From positions 1,784,923-1,848,922 of the forward strand of contig JAMLGZ010000001.1 of assembly GCA_023957385.1 (NCBI GenBank): a stretch of DNA of 64,000 bases. Reading direction: 5' to 3'. Every line of letters starts with the position of its first letter. Position 1 is the first letter of the stretch. The position numbers were made by a program, and so were the translations under genes. The notes under the pieces were generated by a model. That model did no database searches. It was not told the origin of the DNA and saw nothing but the letters and a program-made list of their open reading frames with translations. The DNA comes from Brumimicrobium sp. Lineage in GTDB: Bacteria; Bacteroidota; Bacteroidia; Flavobacteriales_D; Crocinitomicaceae. Below, in pieces: positions 8,396 to 17,664 of this stretch.

Positions 8396-8506
8396 CGAGA
8401 ACAAATATAAAGATTTAACTATGAAAAAAAGTCATGCAGCTACATATTAATATTAACAAGATACTAACGATAAAAAGAAAGAAAAATGAGGTAAAAAAGA
8501 CAGGAA

Positions 8507-9901
8507 TCATTTACCTGAACCTTTGAAAACTATTAAAACAGTGTATAATAATATTTTGATATCGAGTGCAATAGACATATTCTTTAAATAGAGTAAATCG
8601 TATTTCATTCGCTGTAGCATTTGTTGGATATTTTCTGCATATCCATACTTAACTTGGCCCCAAGATGTTATACCTGGTTTCACCTTGGTTAATTGTAAAA
8701 ATTGTGGTTCAATTTCAGCGATTTGGTCAATATAGAATTGTCGTTCAGGTCGTGGTCCAACGAGCGACATATCCCCTTTGATTACATTGAAAAATTGAGG
8801 TATTTCATCCAACCTGTATTTTCGCATAGTTTTTCCAATAGGAGTGATTCTACTGTCTTTACTAGAGGATAATTGAGGACCATTTTTTTCAGCATTCACA
8901 TACATTGTTCTGAATTTTATGATTTTAAATGGCTTTCCATTTTTGCCAATTCGTTCCTGTATGAAAAAGATAGGTCCGGGGGATGAAGATTTAACTAAAA
9001 TGGAAAATATAATATATACGGGGAACAATAAAATTATAGCAATGAAGGAAGCGCTTAAATCCATGAGTCGTTTAACGATAAATTGCCAGTGTGGCATTAG
9101 CTCATCATTGATTTCAATGAGTAAAGCACCAAAAATATTGGTCATTTTTACATGTCCACTGAGTAAATCAAACATGTTGGAGGTAATTTTAATTGTTATA
9201 TCTCTTCCTTGAAGTCGGTTAATTATACTCTTTAGTTTTTCTTGTTCGGATGTATCAAGCGCAATGATGACCTCTTCAATTTGATTTTTATCAATTATGC
9301 TTTCTAAATCATCCAAATGTCCTACGTGCGTGAGTAAAGAAGATAATTCATCATCTACTCCGTTTAAATTGACAAAACCGATAAAAATTGAACCATTTCC
9401 TTTTGGTTGAGATTCTAATTCTTTATAAATACTAATTGCTTTAGAACTCCCACCTATCAGGAGAGTGTGGAAACCTATTTTTCGTTTACTTGTTAATTGC
9501 ACCACATAATTTGTGATGAATAACCTCGGGATTAAGGTGGAGATGGAGTGAATGAAAAATAGCATCAACACCAATTTGTAGTAATCTTTATAATTGATTA
9601 CTTTGTCATCTAGCATAAGGAAAAAGAAAAGCCCTATGGTTCCCAATAAAAATGTTTTTAACGAAATCGAAATAATTGGAATGACATATAGTTTCTTAAA
9701 GTTGGTGTATGTGCCCATAGAAAAATAGAGTGTCAACCAGAAAAATGGAATAAGAAAAACGCCTAAAATAAAACGCTCGGAAACTTCAAACGGAATATTT
9801 TCAATGTAAACCTTTCTAAAATAGAAGAAAAGAGCCCAAGCAATTGCCGCAGTAATAAAATCAAATAAAATAAATATATTTCGAATTCGGTGTTGATTCA
9901 T
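8507..9901 (-). CDS. Exopolysaccharide polyprenyl glycosylphosphotransferase (WcaJ/WbaP type)
   Basis: This enzyme type transfers a sugar 1-phosphate from a nucleotide sugar to undecaprenyl phosphate, starting a capsule, exopolysaccharide or O-antigen repeat. The 464-residue protein has four N-terminal membrane segments, a central Rossmann-like domain (TLLIGGSSKAISIYKELE), a further membrane segment (MDLSASFIAIILLFPVYIIF) and the C-terminal Bac_transf domain with FFIQERIGKNGKPFKIIKFR, KYRLDEIPQFFNVI and SLVGPRPE. All core motifs are present. It is third in line after the oxidoreductase and a lipoprotein; no other polysaccharide genes are adjacent. Confidence 0.9.
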   Translation of the reverse strand: MNQHRIRNIFILFDFITAAIAWALFFYFRKVYIENIPFEVSERFILGVFLIPFFWLTLYFSMGTYTNFKKLYVIPIISISLKTFLLGTIGLFFFLMLDDKVINYKDYYKLVLMLFFIHSISTLIPRLFITNYVVQLTSKRKIGFHTLLIGGSSKAISIYKELESQPKGNGSIFIGFVNLNGVDDELSSLLTHVGHLDDLESIIDKNQIEEVIIALDTSEQEKLKSIINRLQGRDITIKITSNMFDLLSGHVKMTNIFGALLIEINDELMPHWQFIVKRLMDLSASFIAIILLFPVYIIFSILVKSSSPGPIFFIQERIGKNGKPFKIIKFRTMYVNAEKNGPQLSSSKDSRITPIGKTMRKYRLDEIPQFFNVIKGDMSLVGPRPERQFYIDQIAEIEPQFLQLTKVKPGITSWGQVKYGYAENIQQMLQRMKYDLLYLKNMSIALDIKILLYTVLIVFKGSGK

Positions 9902-9913
9902 GTAAATTGCTGG

Positions 9914-10783
9914 CTATGGGTAAATTATCTTTAAGTTATCGATGTAGAAATACCTATCACTTCCTTTTTTATCTTTGATTAAGGTAAATTGTATCTCATT
10001 ATTGGGAACATTCTGACGATAGGAGATATTTTCTTTTAAATTAATGTACATGTGTTTCCATACGGCTTTTCCTTCTGTTTGTGGATTTACCTGCAAATAA
10101 TTGTCAACAAAGAAATCTCCATTTCCATAGGCTATGGTACTAATCAACGCAGAATTTGTATTCATATAGTCAAATTCTAGATATACGTTTGTTCCAAATT
10201 TAGGTAAAGATTCACCAAAATTGGTTACAAACATCACCAATGAGTCTTGATCAGTTAGTATGATTTCTCCATATTTATCGCCCCATTTTAATATAGTGGG
10301 ATCGTTGTTTCTTCCAACTGTGCCAACAGATTCTGTGGATACGTCGATTTGCATGCTTGGGCTTTCAAAATCTTCAATTAAGAACTTTAGATTTGAATAA
10401 TACCTTGTTTTTGGAGTATATGAAACTGTGTCATTCAACATCAAATCAATAGTAGTTGTTTGCTGCTCTGCAAAAGGATACCTTACTTTAGTTAAACTGA
10501 TTCCATTTTCTATAATGCCTGGAATGAACACAAATTTGTGTTTTCCACTACCAATGACTGGTATTTTAACTGGTAACTCAAAAGTTCCTAGACTTTTTCC
10601 ATCCATTGTGATAAATATTTGAGAAAGATTATGAGTCATTTCTCCTTGCGGATTAACTGCGTCTGTATTTTCTTCCAAAATCCATTTATCAATCTTTAAC
10701 CAAGAAACCTTGGGTTGTTCTTTTGCACAAGCGCCAAGTAAGAGTATGGAAAAAAGAAAAATGGAGAAGGAAATTTGTTTCAT
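9914..10783 (-). CDS. Hypothetical lipoprotein
   Basis: This 289-residue protein has a lipoprotein signal (MKQISFSIFLFSILLLGACA, Cys20). The rest is predicted strand-rich with no recognised enzymatic motif; the pattern of short beta strands and a late GNGDFFVDNYLQVNP region could be a carbohydrate-binding-like sandwich, but that is a guess. It lies 12 bases upstream of the sugar transferase and 35 bases after the oxidoreductase, so it is probably in one operon with them. I do not recognise the family. Confidence 0.7.
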   Translation of the reverse strand: MKQISFSIFLFSILLLGACAKEQPKVSWLKIDKWILEENTDAVNPQGEMTHNLSQIFITMDGKSLGTFELPVKIPVIGSGKHKFVFIPGIIENGISLTKVRYPFAEQQTTTIDLMLNDTVSYTPKTRYYSNLKFLIEDFESPSMQIDVSTESVGTVGRNNDPTILKWGDKYGEIILTDQDSLVMFVTNFGESLPKFGTNVYLEFDYMNTNSALISTIAYGNGDFFVDNYLQVNPQTEGKAVWKHMYINLKENISYRQNVPNNEIQFTLIKDKKGSDRYFYIDNLKIIYP

Positions 10784-10818
10784 GTTAATAGATATTAATT
10801 CAATAACGAAGCAGTTGT

Positions 10819-11805
10819 TTAAATATTACTTTCAACTGGTCTAAAGGAGTCTAAAATTCGTTCGGCAATTTCTAAAGCATATAAACCATCTTCAAGAGTA
10901 ACGATAGGAGTGGTATCATTATTAATAGCATCCCCAAAGGTTTTTAGTTCTTCTTTAATCGCATTAACTTCATTAATTTGTGGCTTATTGAATAGAATTT
11001 TTTTAGCAGGTTTGTCTATTCCCATATCCAAAACCATATCAAAAGGCCCAGCTTCTCCTTGAAGTTCTTCCATTTGTACAATTTCCATTTCTTTATCAAG
11101 GAAATTCACACTGATATATGCATCTTTTTGGAAGAATCGAGATTTCCGCATATTTTTGAGAGAAATCCGAGAAGCAGTTAGGTTAGCTACACACCCATTG
11201 TTAAATTCTAATCGAACGTTCGCAATATCGGGAGTTTCCGAAACAACTGCAACACCTGATGCAGAGATCTTACGCACTGGGGAATTTACTACTTTCAAAA
11301 TGATATCAATGTCGTGTATCATCAAATCCAATACTACAGGAACATCTGTTCCTCTCGGATTGAAAATAGATAAACGATGTGCTTCGATAAACATAGGTTG
11401 ATTGAGATAGGGAAGAGCTGCTGTAAAGGCAGGATTAAATCGTTCTACATGTCCCACTTGAACTTTTACACCGGCTTCTTTTGCTAAAGCTAATAGCGTT
11501 CTAGCTTCTTGGGAAGTATGCGTAATAGGTTTTTCTATGAAAACATGCTTTGATTGTTTAATTGCTAAAGCCGCTAGTTCATAATGGGCAATAGTTGGGG
11601 TAACTATATCAATACAATCTACGGCTTGGAGTAACTCTTCTGGAGTGGAAAAACCTTGGCAGTTAAAATCTTCACAAACAGTTGCTAATTGTGTCGGACT
11701 ACTATCATAAATTCCTACTAATTCAAATTGATCAGTTAGTTCTTTTATTAATTTTAAATGTATTTTACCTAAGTGTCCTGTACCAATTAACCCTATTTTC
11801 AACAT
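10819..11805 (-). CDS. Gfo/Idh/MocA family NAD(P)-dependent oxidoreductase
   Basis: This 328-residue protein has an N-terminal Rossmann fold with GLIGTGHLGKIH (GTGHLG at 8-13) and the family motif EKP (91-93). The C-terminal alpha/beta domain carries LDLMIHDIDIILKVV, the HDID substrate-side motif. Such enzymes oxidise or reduce sugars and their nucleotide forms; the substrate cannot be read from sequence. Being upstream of a polyprenyl sugar transferase suggests a UDP-sugar dehydrogenase role in glycan synthesis, which is inference. A TATATTTG promoter element lies 19 bases before the ATG. Confidence 0.88.
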   Translation of the reverse strand: MLKIGLIGTGHLGKIHLKLIKELTDQFELVGIYDSSPTQLATVCEDFNCQGFSTPEELLQAVDCIDIVTPTIAHYELAALAIKQSKHVFIEKPITHTSQEARTLLALAKEAGVKVQVGHVERFNPAFTAALPYLNQPMFIEAHRLSIFNPRGTDVPVVLDLMIHDIDIILKVVNSPVRKISASGVAVVSETPDIANVRLEFNNGCVANLTASRISLKNMRKSRFFQKDAYISVNFLDKEMEIVQMEELQGEAGPFDMVLDMGIDKPAKKILFNKPQINEVNAIKEELKTFGDAINNDTTPIVTLEDGLYALEIAERILDSFRPVESNI

Positions 11806-11823
11806 GTTTTCTGTAATTTGTTA

Positions 11824-11831
11824 CAAATATA
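11824..11831 (-). promoter_or_regulatory. Oxidoreductase operon -7 element
   Basis: The minus strand reads TATATTTG, matching TAnnTTTG, 18 bases upstream of the oxidoreductase start codon. No clear TTG element was seen. Confidence 0.5.
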
Positions 11832-11900
11832 TGACATCTATACGAAGTTAATCCTTCCTAATTTTATTTTATCAACAGAATCTTGTCAAACTAACTTTTT

Positions 11901-14900
11901 CTATTCAACAATCAAAACCAAATCATCAGTGTTTACACGTGCTCCTCCTGTTAACTCTATATGACTAATTTTCATCTCTTTAGGAGCTACAATAGTTGTC
12001 TCCATTTTCATGGCCTCCACAATAAATAAAGGCTGATTTTGGGCTACTTTCTCTCCTTTCTTAACTAACACTTGTGACAGTAAGCCTTGTAATGGAGCAC
12101 CAATTTGTTTATCATCGCTTTTATCTATTTTTTTATTTTCTTTTGATTCTACTTTAACAGATTTGTCTTGAATTCGAATATTACGCATTTGTCCATTTAG
12201 CTGGAAGAATACACGACGACTACCTTTATCATCTGCTGGACCTATAGAAAGTAGCTTTACAAGGAGCGTTTTTCCACGCGCAATTTCTACTGTTATTTCT
12301 TCCTCTAGTTTCATTCCAAAGAAAAAATTAGGAGTAGGAACAACAGAAACATCACCATATTGACGGTAAAAAGTTAAATAATCTGCAAAAACCTTTGGAT
12401 AGAATTTGTAAGATAGGAAATCCTCAAAAGTTAAGTCCGTTCCAAATTCCTTCTGGAAGACTTTGAATTCTTTCTCGAAATCAATAGGAGGGAGGAGTTC
12501 ACTTGCTCTTTTGGTAAATGGTTTCTCATCTTTTAAAATGATTTCTTGTAATTTTTCTGGGAATCCATGTGCGGGTTGCCCTAAATCCCCTTTAAAGAAT
12601 TGCTTAACAGAATCGGGGAAAGAAATTTCATGCCCTTTTGCGTAAACATCATCCTTCGTATATCCGTTGGTTACCATGAAGAGAGCCATGTCACCAACTA
12701 CTTTAGAACTTGGTGTAACTTTTACGATATCACCAAACATTTCATTTACTTCAGCATACGTTTTTTTAATATCTTCAAACTTATCATTTAATCCTAGTGC
12801 TACAGATTGGGACTTTAAGTTTGTGTACTGTCCACCTGGTATTTCATGTCTAAAAACTTCAGCAGAACCAGCTTTCATGTCTGATTCAAATGGATAGTAA
12901 TATTCACGTGTCTTTTCCCAATAGTTTGAATATTGATTTAATGATTCGATATTCATTGGGTTTTCACGTTTATGGAAGCGCATCATTTCTGCAATGGCAT
13001 TTAAATTAGGCTGTGAAGTATTTCCAGATAAAGCACCTAAAGCACAATCAACAACATCAACACCTGCTTCAATAGCTTGTAAGTACATGGCAGATTGTAA
13101 AGATGAAGTATCATGCGTATGTAAATGAATAGGGATTTTAACGGCATCCTTTAGCGCACTGACTAATTCCTTGGCAGCGTATGGTTTTAATAAACCTGAC
13201 ATATCTTTAATACCCAAAATATGTGCTCCTGCATTTTCAATGTCTTTTGCTAGTTGAATATAGTATTTTAAAGTATATGTCTTTTTAGAAGGATCCAATA
13301 TATCACCTGTATAACAGAGAGAAGCTTCCGCTAATCCATTTGTTCTTTTACGCACCATTTCGATACTTGGTGCAATATTTCCCATCCAGTTTAAGGAATC
13401 AAAAATTCTAAAAACATCAACACCATTTTGCCAAGATTTCTCGATGAATTTTTCGATTAAGTTATCTGGATAAGAAGAGTATCCAACTCCATTGCTACTT
13501 CTGATTAGCATCTGAAGTAAAATATTAGGAATGGCTTGACGAATATCTTGTAAACGTTTCCAAGGACTTTCATTCAAGAATCGCATACATACATCAAAGG
13601 TAGCGCCACCCCATACTTCCATACTGAATAGTTCGGGGTTGTTTTTCACATAACCTTCAGCTACTTTTAGCATGTCATAAGTTCGCATTCGAGTTGTCAA
13701 CAAAGATTGGTGTGCATCCCGGAATGTGGTGTCGGTATAATGAATTTTCTTTTCTTTTTTTAACCATTTAGAAAATTCATCAGGCCCCAATTCAGTTAAC
13801 AAATCTTTAGTACCTTTTGGGTATGGGTCGTAATGATTAAACGAAGGAACGACTGGCTTTTCAAATACTACAGTTGGATTAATGATTTTCACATCTGGGT
13901 TCCCATTTACAGCAACATCTCCTAAGTATTTTAATAGGCGTGTTCCACGGTCAAATCTAATTTTAAAATTAAATAAGTCGGGATTTTGTTCAATAAAGTT
14001 TACAGTCGCATTTCCTTTGATAAACGTTTCATTGTTTACTAAATTTTCTAGGAATGGAATGTTGTTTCGTACACCACGGATACGGAATTCTCTGAGAGCA
14101 CGATACATTTTACGAGTGGCATCCTCCATTGTATTTCCGTGAGCACTTACTTTTACCAACATGGAGTCGAAGAAAGGGCTGATTTTCATACCTGGATAGG
14201 TGCTTCCTTCATCCAAACGGACCCCAAATCCTGAAGCATTTCGATAAGTCACCATGGTTCCATAATCTGGCTTGAAATCATTGGCAGGATCTTCGGTGGT
14301 AATTCTACATTGTAAAGCGAAACCATTAGCCTTTATAAGCGATTGGTCAGGTAAATTAATTTCCCGATCCGAAAGTTTGTATCCATCAGCAATATGAATT
14401 TGAGCTTTGATTAAATCATGCCCCGTAATTAATTCAGTGATGGTATGCTCAACCTGTATTCTTGGGTTAACTTCAATGAAATAAATATTTTCTTCCTTGT
14501 CGACTAAAAATTCCACGGTCCCCAAGTTGCTATATTTCACTGAGGAGCATATTTTAACAGCATAATCGTGAATTTTCTTTCTTGTGGTTTCTTTTAAGTT
14601 GGCAGCAGGAGCCACTTCAACTACCTTCTGAAAACGTCTTTGTACGGAACAGTCACGTTCTAATAAATGTACAATATTTCCGTATTTGTCAGCAACTATC
14701 TGTACTTCAATATGTTTTGGATTATCTATGTATTTTTCAATAAAGATTGTATCATCACCAAAGGCATTTTTCGCTTCACTTTTAGCTTCTCTATATCCTT
14801 TTATTAAATCGTCATCATTTCTGACTACGCGCATTCCTCTTCCACCTCCTCCAGCTGCAGCTTTAATCATAACTGGATACCCAATCCTTTTTGCTTCTTT

Positions 14901-15341
14901 TAAAGCGATTTTATCATCTTTTAAATCTACTTTGTTACTTTCTATAATTGGAACTTTAGCTTTAATAGCAGCTTCTTTTGCAGCCACTTTATCGCCTAAT
15001 GCAGCCATAACTTCTGGAGTGGGTCCTATGAAAACGATTCCATTTTCGGCACATTTTCTAGCAAATTCTTGATTTTCTGACAAGAATCCGTATCCAGGGT
15101 GTATAGCGTCAGCTTTACATTCTTTGGCGATTCCTATAATTTCTTCAATATCCAAATATGGTTTTAATGGTTCATTTTCCTCTCCAACCTGATAGGCTTC
15201 ATCTGATTTATATCGATGAAGTGAATATCTGTCTTCATAGGTAAAAATGGCTACAGTTTCAATATTTAACTCATTACAGGCACGTGCTATACGTATAGCA
15301 ATCTCACCACGGTTTGCAATTAGGATTTTTTTAATGGTCAT
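11901..15341 (-). CDS. pyc: Pyruvate carboxylase, single-chain
   Basis: This biotin enzyme carboxylates pyruvate to oxaloacetate, refilling the TCA cycle. The 1146 residues cover all parts: an N-terminal biotin carboxylase with an ATP-grasp glycine loop AAAGGGGRGMRVV and ERDCSVQRRFQKVVE; a carboxyltransferase TIM barrel beginning TDTTFRDAHQSLLTTRMRTYD with the metal-binding HLHTHDTS; and a C-terminal biotin carrier domain with EAMKMET, the biotinylated Lys being residue 1112. Length and order match single-chain pyruvate carboxylases. It is monocistronic. A TACTTTTG element lies 39 bases upstream. Confidence 0.96.
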   Translation of the reverse strand: MTIKKILIANRGEIAIRIARACNELNIETVAIFTYEDRYSLHRYKSDEAYQVGEENEPLKPYLDIEEIIGIAKECKADAIHPGYGFLSENQEFARKCAENGIVFIGPTPEVMAALGDKVAAKEAAIKAKVPIIESNKVDLKDDKIALKEAKRIGYPVMIKAAAGGGGRGMRVVRNDDDLIKGYREAKSEAKNAFGDDTIFIEKYIDNPKHIEVQIVADKYGNIVHLLERDCSVQRRFQKVVEVAPAANLKETTRKKIHDYAVKICSSVKYSNLGTVEFLVDKEENIYFIEVNPRIQVEHTITELITGHDLIKAQIHIADGYKLSDREINLPDQSLIKANGFALQCRITTEDPANDFKPDYGTMVTYRNASGFGVRLDEGSTYPGMKISPFFDSMLVKVSAHGNTMEDATRKMYRALREFRIRGVRNNIPFLENLVNNETFIKGNATVNFIEQNPDLFNFKIRFDRGTRLLKYLGDVAVNGNPDVKIINPTVVFEKPVVPSFNHYDPYPKGTKDLLTELGPDEFSKWLKKEKKIHYTDTTFRDAHQSLLTTRMRTYDMLKVAEGYVKNNPELFSMEVWGGATFDVCMRFLNESPWKRLQDIRQAIPNILLQMLIRSSNGVGYSSYPDNLIEKFIEKSWQNGVDVFRIFDSLNWMGNIAPSIEMVRKRTNGLAEASLCYTGDILDPSKKTYTLKYYIQLAKDIENAGAHILGIKDMSGLLKPYAAKELVSALKDAVKIPIHLHTHDTSSLQSAMYLQAIEAGVDVVDCALGALSGNTSQPNLNAIAEMMRFHKRENPMNIESLNQYSNYWEKTREYYYPFESDMKAGSAEVFRHEIPGGQYTNLKSQSVALGLNDKFEDIKKTYAEVNEMFGDIVKVTPSSKVVGDMALFMVTNGYTKDDVYAKGHEISFPDSVKQFFKGDLGQPAHGFPEKLQEIILKDEKPFTKRASELLPPIDFEKEFKVFQKEFGTDLTFEDFLSYKFYPKVFADYLTFYRQYGDVSVVPTPNFFFGMKLEEEITVEIARGKTLLVKLLSIGPADDKGSRRVFFQLNGQMRNIRIQDKSVKVESKENKKIDKSDDKQIGAPLQGLLSQVLVKKGEKVAQNQPLFIVEAMKMETTIVAPKEMKISHIELTGGARVNTDDLVLIVE

Positions 15342-15379
15342 TTTAAATGAAAGAATTTAAATAATTTCTAGAAGGAGTA

Positions 15380-15387
15380 CAAAAGTA
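15380..15387 (-). promoter_or_regulatory. Pyruvate carboxylase -7 element
   Basis: The minus strand reads TACTTTTG (TAnnTTTG), 38 bases upstream of the pyc ATG. Confidence 0.45.
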
Positions 15388-15467
15388 TCTAATTATTCTA
15401 CTTTAAATTTACTCGGAATGAGGTAGTTATTAACAAATTTTCAAGATATATATTTTCTGTATGAAGT

Positions 15468-15735
15468 ACCCGTTGTGTATTTACAAAAGATAAGTAAAAT
15501 CAATAATTTCTGCTATATTATGGATTGTATTGAATTTGTAGAAATATAAGAAATAGGATTTATCAAAAAAATAGGCCCCGAGCAACCAAGGTTCTTGGGG
15601 TGAAAATTGTGAGGGGAGACTATCGGTCGGCTTTGCCGACCGCCTTCCCATCTCTATGTATTGTCGTCCCGACGGACGAATTAGTGTCTGGGTCTATGAT
15701 TTTAATCTGAGGTTTACTCTAAATGCACAACAGGT
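15468..15735. repeat. MITE-like element, copy A (268 bp, decayed)
   Basis: This non-coding element fills the 502-base gap between pyc and the glycosyltransferase gene. Its ends ACCCGTTGTGTATTTA and TAAATGCACAACAGGT are imperfect inverted repeats (14 of 16). The middle contains the hairpin CGGTCGGC-TTT-GCCGACCG at 15624-15642, flanked by CCCCGAG.. and CCCGAC.. blocks. It aligns end to end with copy B at 55725-55990. Flanks TATGAAGT and TATAAAGT (7 of 8) may be a decayed target duplication. No coding sequence is seen in it. Confidence 0.85.
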
Positions 15736-15816
15736 TATAAAGTATATATTTTAGAGTATAAATGGATTCTGCGGAAATAGTCTGCTCATATCCATCTCTT
15801 AGTTTTGTAAAACAAT

Positions 15817-15824
15817 TATCTTTG
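15817..15824 (+). promoter_or_regulatory. Glycosyltransferase -7 element
   Basis: TATCTTTG matches TAnnTTTG, 19 bases before the ATG at 15844. It is downstream of MITE copy A and not part of it. Confidence 0.5.
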
Positions 15825-15843
15825 ACTTAATTTAATAAATAAT

Positions 15844-16977
15844 ATGAACATTGTAATTATCGGCCCAGCATATCCTTTTCGAGGTGGTTTAGCTTCCTTC
15901 AATGAAAGAATGGCAGTTGAACTCCAGAACGAAGGGCATCAGGTAGTTATCTATACATTTACGGTACAATATCCAGCTTTTCTTTTCCCTGGAAAAACAC
16001 AATATTCCGAAGACCCAGCCCCTACAGATCTTAAAATTATAAGAAAAGTAAATACTGTGAATCCTTTCAATTGGATTAAAATAGGAAGAGAAATCAGAAA
16101 ACAGCAGCCTGATTTAGTTTTGACAAGATATTGGTTGCCTTTTATGGGACCTTCTCTGGGAACGATTTTACGCTGTATCAAACGGAATAAAAAAACTAAA
16201 ATAATTACACTATTAGATAACATCATTCCACACGAAAAACGTATCGGAGACAAGTTGTTAACAAGATATTTTGTGAAACCTATTGATGCATTCGTGTCTA
16301 TGGCTTCGAGTGTACAAAATGACCTAAAACAATTTGATACAGTTAAACCTCGCGTTTTGACACCTCACCCTATTTTTGATAATTTTGGTTTACCTGTAAG
16401 TAGGGCTGAAGCGGCCGAATTTTTAAAGGTTGATAGTGAGGCAAAATATATGATGTTTTTTGGGCTTATTAGAGATTATAAAGGCTTAGATTTATTGCTC
16501 AAAGCTTTTGCACAATCAAAAGCTAAAGGTAGTGTACGATTGATTATTGCAGGAGAATATTATTCCAATCAAGAACAATATGAAAAATTGATTGATGAGT
16601 TGAATCTTAGAGAATTCATTTTTCAATACAGTTATTTTATTAAAAATTCAGAAGTAAAATATTTCTTCAGTTTAGCTAATCTGGTAGTTCAGCCTTATAA
16701 AGATGCAACGCAAAGTGGAGTGACTCAAATAGCTTATCAATTTGATGCTCCCATGGTGGTTACAAATGTGGGAGGACTCCCAGAAATGATACCTGATGGA
16801 AAAATAGGATTCGTTGTGGAACCAGAAATAGATGCCATTACTCAAGCTATAGACACCTATTTCAATGATGATTTAGAGCAAAAATTTAGAGTTAATTTTG
16901 AAGAAGAAAAAAAGAAATATTCATGGGCTCACTTGAATCGCTCTCTACTTGATTTATATAATCAAATAAAAGAATAA
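15844..16977 (+). CDS. Glycosyltransferase, group 1 (GT4-like)
   Basis: This 377-residue GT-B fold protein has the N-terminal acceptor-side motif GPAYPFRGGLASFNERMA, typical of GT4 enzymes. The C-terminal donor-binding half has MMFFGLIRDYKGLDLLLKAF and a late block VVQPYKDATQSGVTQIAYQF followed by VTNVGGLPEMI, the nucleotide-sugar site. No membrane segment is seen. It stands alone; donor and acceptor cannot be deduced. Involvement in surface glycan synthesis is likely, but no cluster is adjacent. Confidence 0.88.
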   Translation: MNIVIIGPAYPFRGGLASFNERMAVELQNEGHQVVIYTFTVQYPAFLFPGKTQYSEDPAPTDLKIIRKVNTVNPFNWIKIGREIRKQQPDLVLTRYWLPFMGPSLGTILRCIKRNKKTKIITLLDNIIPHEKRIGDKLLTRYFVKPIDAFVSMASSVQNDLKQFDTVKPRVLTPHPIFDNFGLPVSRAEAAEFLKVDSEAKYMMFFGLIRDYKGLDLLLKAFAQSKAKGSVRLIIAGEYYSNQEQYEKLIDELNLREFIFQYSYFIKNSEVKYFFSLANLVVQPYKDATQSGVTQIAYQFDAPMVVTNVGGLPEMIPDGKIGFVVEPEIDAITQAIDTYFNDDLEQKFRVNFEEEKKKYSWAHLNRSLLDLYNQIKE

Positions 16978-17143
16978 GTTGAGATATAAAGTATTGGAAG
17001 TAAATCCCTTTCGAATAGGTCAAGTGGGAGATAGTGATAGGCCCATTACTAATAGATATGGAGGTGTTATTTGTAAATACGCCTATTGAGTGTACGCCGA
17101 TACTAGGATTTCAGAATGGAGTACTGGTAAAACCGATTTTTAA
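16976..17143 (+). pseudogene. Possible gene remnant (one in-frame stop)
   Basis: The gap 16978-17241 has no intact gene. One plus-strand frame reads RYKVLEVNPFRIGQVGDSD, then RPITNRYGGVICKYAY, an in-frame TGA at 17087-17089, and VYADTRISEWSTGKTDF before a TAA at 17141. The composition looks protein-like rather than random, but no start codon or family is recognised. It may be a fragment of a lost gene or chance. The rest of the gap holds the promoter of the next gene. Confidence 0.2.
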
Positions 17144-17193
17144 TTCTCTTTTTCTAAATTAACATCTCCACGTTTAAAACACAACAGTCTCCC

Positions 17194-17225
17194 TTGTTGA
17201 GATAGTATTTTTAAATGTAATTTTG
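17194..17225 (+). promoter_or_regulatory. Promoter of the 17.2 kb operon
   Basis: TTGTTG at 17194-17199 is followed after 18 bases by TAATTTTG at 17218-17225, a fair match to the Bacteroidota -33/-7 pair. The first ATG is 16 bases downstream. Confidence 0.5.
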
Positions 17226-17241
17226 TTATAAATCTAGTAAT

Positions 17242-17664
17242 ATGAAATTTATTGCACATTTTTATAAGTTAAATCATGATTTTTCTCCTGAATTTGCAGA
17301 GGCACATCATGAAGGTAGAGAGTCTGAAAATAATCGTAGATATGATTGGGAAGATGAATTGAATATTAAAGGAGATTTCAAAGATATTAGAATTGAAAAA
17401 AATGCTACATACACCTTACAAGGAGAAAAAGATGGAAAGCAATTTAGTGAAGCTATTCCTCATATGATTTTGTTTCATTTTATTGATAATCAAGAACAGA
17501 CTACTACTTTGGCATGTTCTGAAAGTCTGGTGAATGATTATACTATTGATAAAAACGAGAATGGAATCACCTTAAATGTCATTCTTGATGAATTAGAAAC
17601 TCTTACAAATCCCGTTGCAGGGGTATATATTAATATTCTTGATTTCCCCAAATTTTTAATCTGA
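17242..17664 (+). CDS. Hypothetical protein
   Basis: This 140-residue soluble protein starts MKFIAHFYKLNHDFSPEFAE. It is acidic and strand-rich, with no signal peptide or membrane segment, and I recognise no family. Its stop codon overlaps the ATG of the ABC ATPase gene (TGATG), so the two are translationally coupled and probably function together. A small accessory or regulatory partner of the ATPase is a guess based on position only. Confidence 0.65.
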   Translation: MKFIAHFYKLNHDFSPEFAEAHHEGRESENNRRYDWEDELNIKGDFKDIRIEKNATYTLQGEKDGKQFSEAIPHMILFHFIDNQEQTTTLACSESLVNDYTIDKNENGITLNVILDELETLTNPVAGVYINILDFPKFLI

